Source: Pseudomonadota bacterium (GTDB lineage: Bacteria > Pseudomonadota > Gammaproteobacteria > Steroidobacterales > Steroidobacteraceae). From it: a DNA stretch of 7,641 nt. The DNA lies in NCBI GenBank assembly GCA_021815905.1, contig JAKAZP010000119.1, positions 1 to 7,641 on the forward strand. The letters run 5' to 3'. Of this stretch, positions 6,750 to 7,641 are shown piece by piece; within the stretch, counting starts at the first letter, position 1, and each line of letters starts with the position of its first letter. Made by a program: the position numbers and the translations under genes. Under the pieces are notes generated by a model, which saw only the letters and a program-made list of their open reading frames with translations, was not told the DNA's origin and made no database searches.

Positions 6750-6779
6750 TTGACGCCGTGGAATTGGTACCGCTACCAT
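6750..6779 (+). promoter_or_regulatory. sigma70-like promoter for xylB
   Basis: TTGACG (6750-6755, five of six -35 bases) and TACCAT (6774-6779, four of six -10 bases) are separated by 18 bp. Initiation near 6786 would leave a leader of about 22 nt before the proposed CTG start at 6808. It lies in the 87-bp divergent gap between the KirBac and xylB starts. No operator or XylR-type site is recognised. Confidence 0.5.
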
Positions 6780-6795
6780 CCGGCTCCCCCGGGCT

Positions 6796-6810
6796 GGAAG
6801 CATCGCGCTG
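6796..6810 (+). promoter_or_regulatory. xylB: Ribosome-binding site and CTG start of xylB
   Basis: GGAAG (6796-6800) resembles a Shine-Dalgarno core and ends 7 nt before CTG at 6808-6810. The frame has a TGA at 6751-6753, and between it and 6841 there is no ATG, GTG or TTG in this frame. This makes the site the one that decides the start. Confidence 0.5.
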
Positions 6811-7641
6811 TACCTCGGCATCGACATCGGCACCTCGAGCGTGAAAGCCGTGCTCCTCGAGGAACGAGGCTGCATCGCCGGCCAGGCCTCGTGTGCGCTC
6901 GAGGTGAGCCGCCCCGCGCCCGGGATGTCAGAGCAGGACCCCGGGCAGTGGTGGGACGCCACCGTGCGTGCCGTGACCGCCCTTCCCCAGGCGGCTCGCG
7001 CGAGCGTGCGCGCGGTCGGGCTTTCCGGGCAGATGCACGGGGCGACGCTCCTCGATGCGAGTGATACGCCGCTGCGGCCGGCGATCCTGTGGAACGACGG
7101 GCGCTCGGGGCAGGAGTGCCGGGAGATCGAGCGCCGCGAGCCTTCGGCGCGCACGCTCACCGGCAACATCATGATGCCGGGCTTCACCGCGCCGAAGCTC
7201 CTGTGGGTGGCGCGGCACGAGCCGGACCTCTTCCGTCGCACCCGCTGCGTGTTGCTGCCGAAGGATTACGTGCGGCTGCGGCTGACGGGAGACAAGGTCA
7301 GCGAGATGTCGGACGCTTCGGGCACGGGCTGGCTGGATGTCGGCAGACGCGAGTGGTCCGAGGCGCTGCTCGCGGCGACCGGGATGAGCGTCGGGCACAT
7401 GCCCCGGCTCATCGAGGGGACGGAGGTCTCGGGCGCGCTCGGCGCTTCCGTCGCGGCGCTCCTCGGCCTGCCGCGGGTCATCGTGGCCGGCGGCGGCGGC
7501 GACAATGCAGCGAGCGCGGTCGGTCTGGGGGTCGTGCGCCCGGGCGAGGCGTTTCTCTCGCTCGGCACCTCCGGCGTGCTGTTTGTGGTCACCGAGCGCT
7601 TCCTTGCGAATCCCGACCGCGCCGCCCACGCCTTCTGTCAC
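6808..7641 (+). CDS. xylB: Xylulokinase, N-terminal part (3' truncated by window)
   Basis: XylB phosphorylates D-xylulose with ATP to xylulose 5-phosphate, feeding the pentose phosphate pathway. The visible 278 codons align without gaps over long stretches with E. coli XylB (484 aa). Visible parts are the phosphate-binding strand YLGIDIGTSSVK with Asp6; GQMHGATLLDA with Met76-His77 at the sugar site; LRPAILWNDGRS with Asp97; TGNIMMPGFTAPKLLWV; LLPKDYVRLRLTG; and GGGGDNAASAVG with catalytic Asp232, equivalent to E. coli Asp233. Only the FGGY N-terminal lobe and linker start are present; the C-terminal lobe lies beyond the window. Alignment places CTG at 6808 exactly on Met1 of E. coli. The next in-frame GTG (6841) would remove Asp6 and the whole first motif. 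No xylA, transporter or regulator is visible, so xylose versus other pentitol context is undecided. Family assignment is very secure; the start codon is less so. Confidence 0.93.
   Translation, partial: MYLGIDIGTSSVKAVLLEERGCIAGQASCALEVSRPAPGMSEQDPGQWWDATVRAVTALPQAARASVRAVGLSGQMHGATLLDASDTPLRPAILWNDGRSGQECREIERREPSARTLTGNIMMPGFTAPKLLWVARHEPDLFRRTRCVLLPKDYVRLRLTGDKVSEMSDASGTGWLDVGRREWSEALLAATGMSVGHMPRLIEGTEVSGALGASVAALLGLPRVIVAGGGGDNAASAVGLGVVRPGEAFLSLGTSGVLFVVTERFLANPDRAAHAFCH

Noticed and set aside
6720..7064. A plus-strand frame starting at TTG 6720 as an alternative gene in the divergent gap
   Set aside because: Its product is Arg/Pro/His-rich without motifs and overlaps xylB in the wrong frame. 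No frameshift joins it to xylB, because xylB homology already begins fully at 6808.
6928..7641. A minus-strand open frame reaching the right edge, opposite xylB
   Set aside because: No recognisable domain is present, and the plus strand aligns almost residue by residue with E. coli XylB.
1..7641. Possible defence system, mobile element or CRISPR array
   Set aside because: No transposase, integrase, nuclease, toxin, direct-repeat array or terminal inverted repeat was seen. Every gene belongs to a metabolic, signalling, transport or envelope family, and composition looks uniform along the window.

Overview
The window is strongly GC-rich and densely coded, with short intergenic gaps. The gene families are typical of a free-living proteobacterium: a GGDEF-EAL regulator, a YbdK ligase, a KirBac channel and a DUF4382 lipoprotein. 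The E. coli-like xylulokinase and the lipobox-type lipoprotein also point to a Gram-negative, most likely a high-GC gamma- or betaproteobacterium. The genus cannot be read from the sequence. No mobile element, tRNA, rRNA or CRISPR array is visible.

Layout, left to right. Positions 2-1279 (+) hold the C-terminal part of a GGDEF-EAL cyclic-di-GMP protein that enters from the left edge. Positions 1323-2477 (+) encode a YbdK-family carboxylate-amine ligase (GCS2 family). Positions 2570-3748 (+) encode an M20D amidohydrolase resembling the PM20D2/Xaa-Arg dipeptidase group. These three lie in the same direction, with a candidate -10 element before the second and third. A 37-bp spacer made only of G and C, with a G-quadruplex pattern, separates them from two minus-strand genes. 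Those are a 645-residue DUF4382 lipoprotein (3786-5723) and, upstream of it, a KirBac-type inward-rectifier potassium channel (5851-6720). A divergent plus-strand xylulokinase, xylB, starts at about 6808 and runs off the right edge.

Functional picture. The window looks like ordinary chromosomal housekeeping and accessory genes rather than one coherent system. The most suggestive pairing is the YbdK ligase, which forms amide bonds, beside a PM20D2-like hydrolase, which breaks them. This is formally like a synthetase with a metabolite-repair or turnover partner, but the link rests on adjacency only. The KirBac channel and the lipoprotein are tandem, but a possible terminator and a separate candidate promoter lie between them.

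The points most worth a second look are these. The xylB reading frame has no ATG, GTG or TTG at its expected N-terminus, but it has a CTG exactly where E. coli XylB has Met1, with a purine-rich ribosome-binding site 7 nt upstream and a good sigma70-like promoter. The convergent spacer carries five G-runs. Similar -10-like motifs sit 33-41 nt upstream of four genes.
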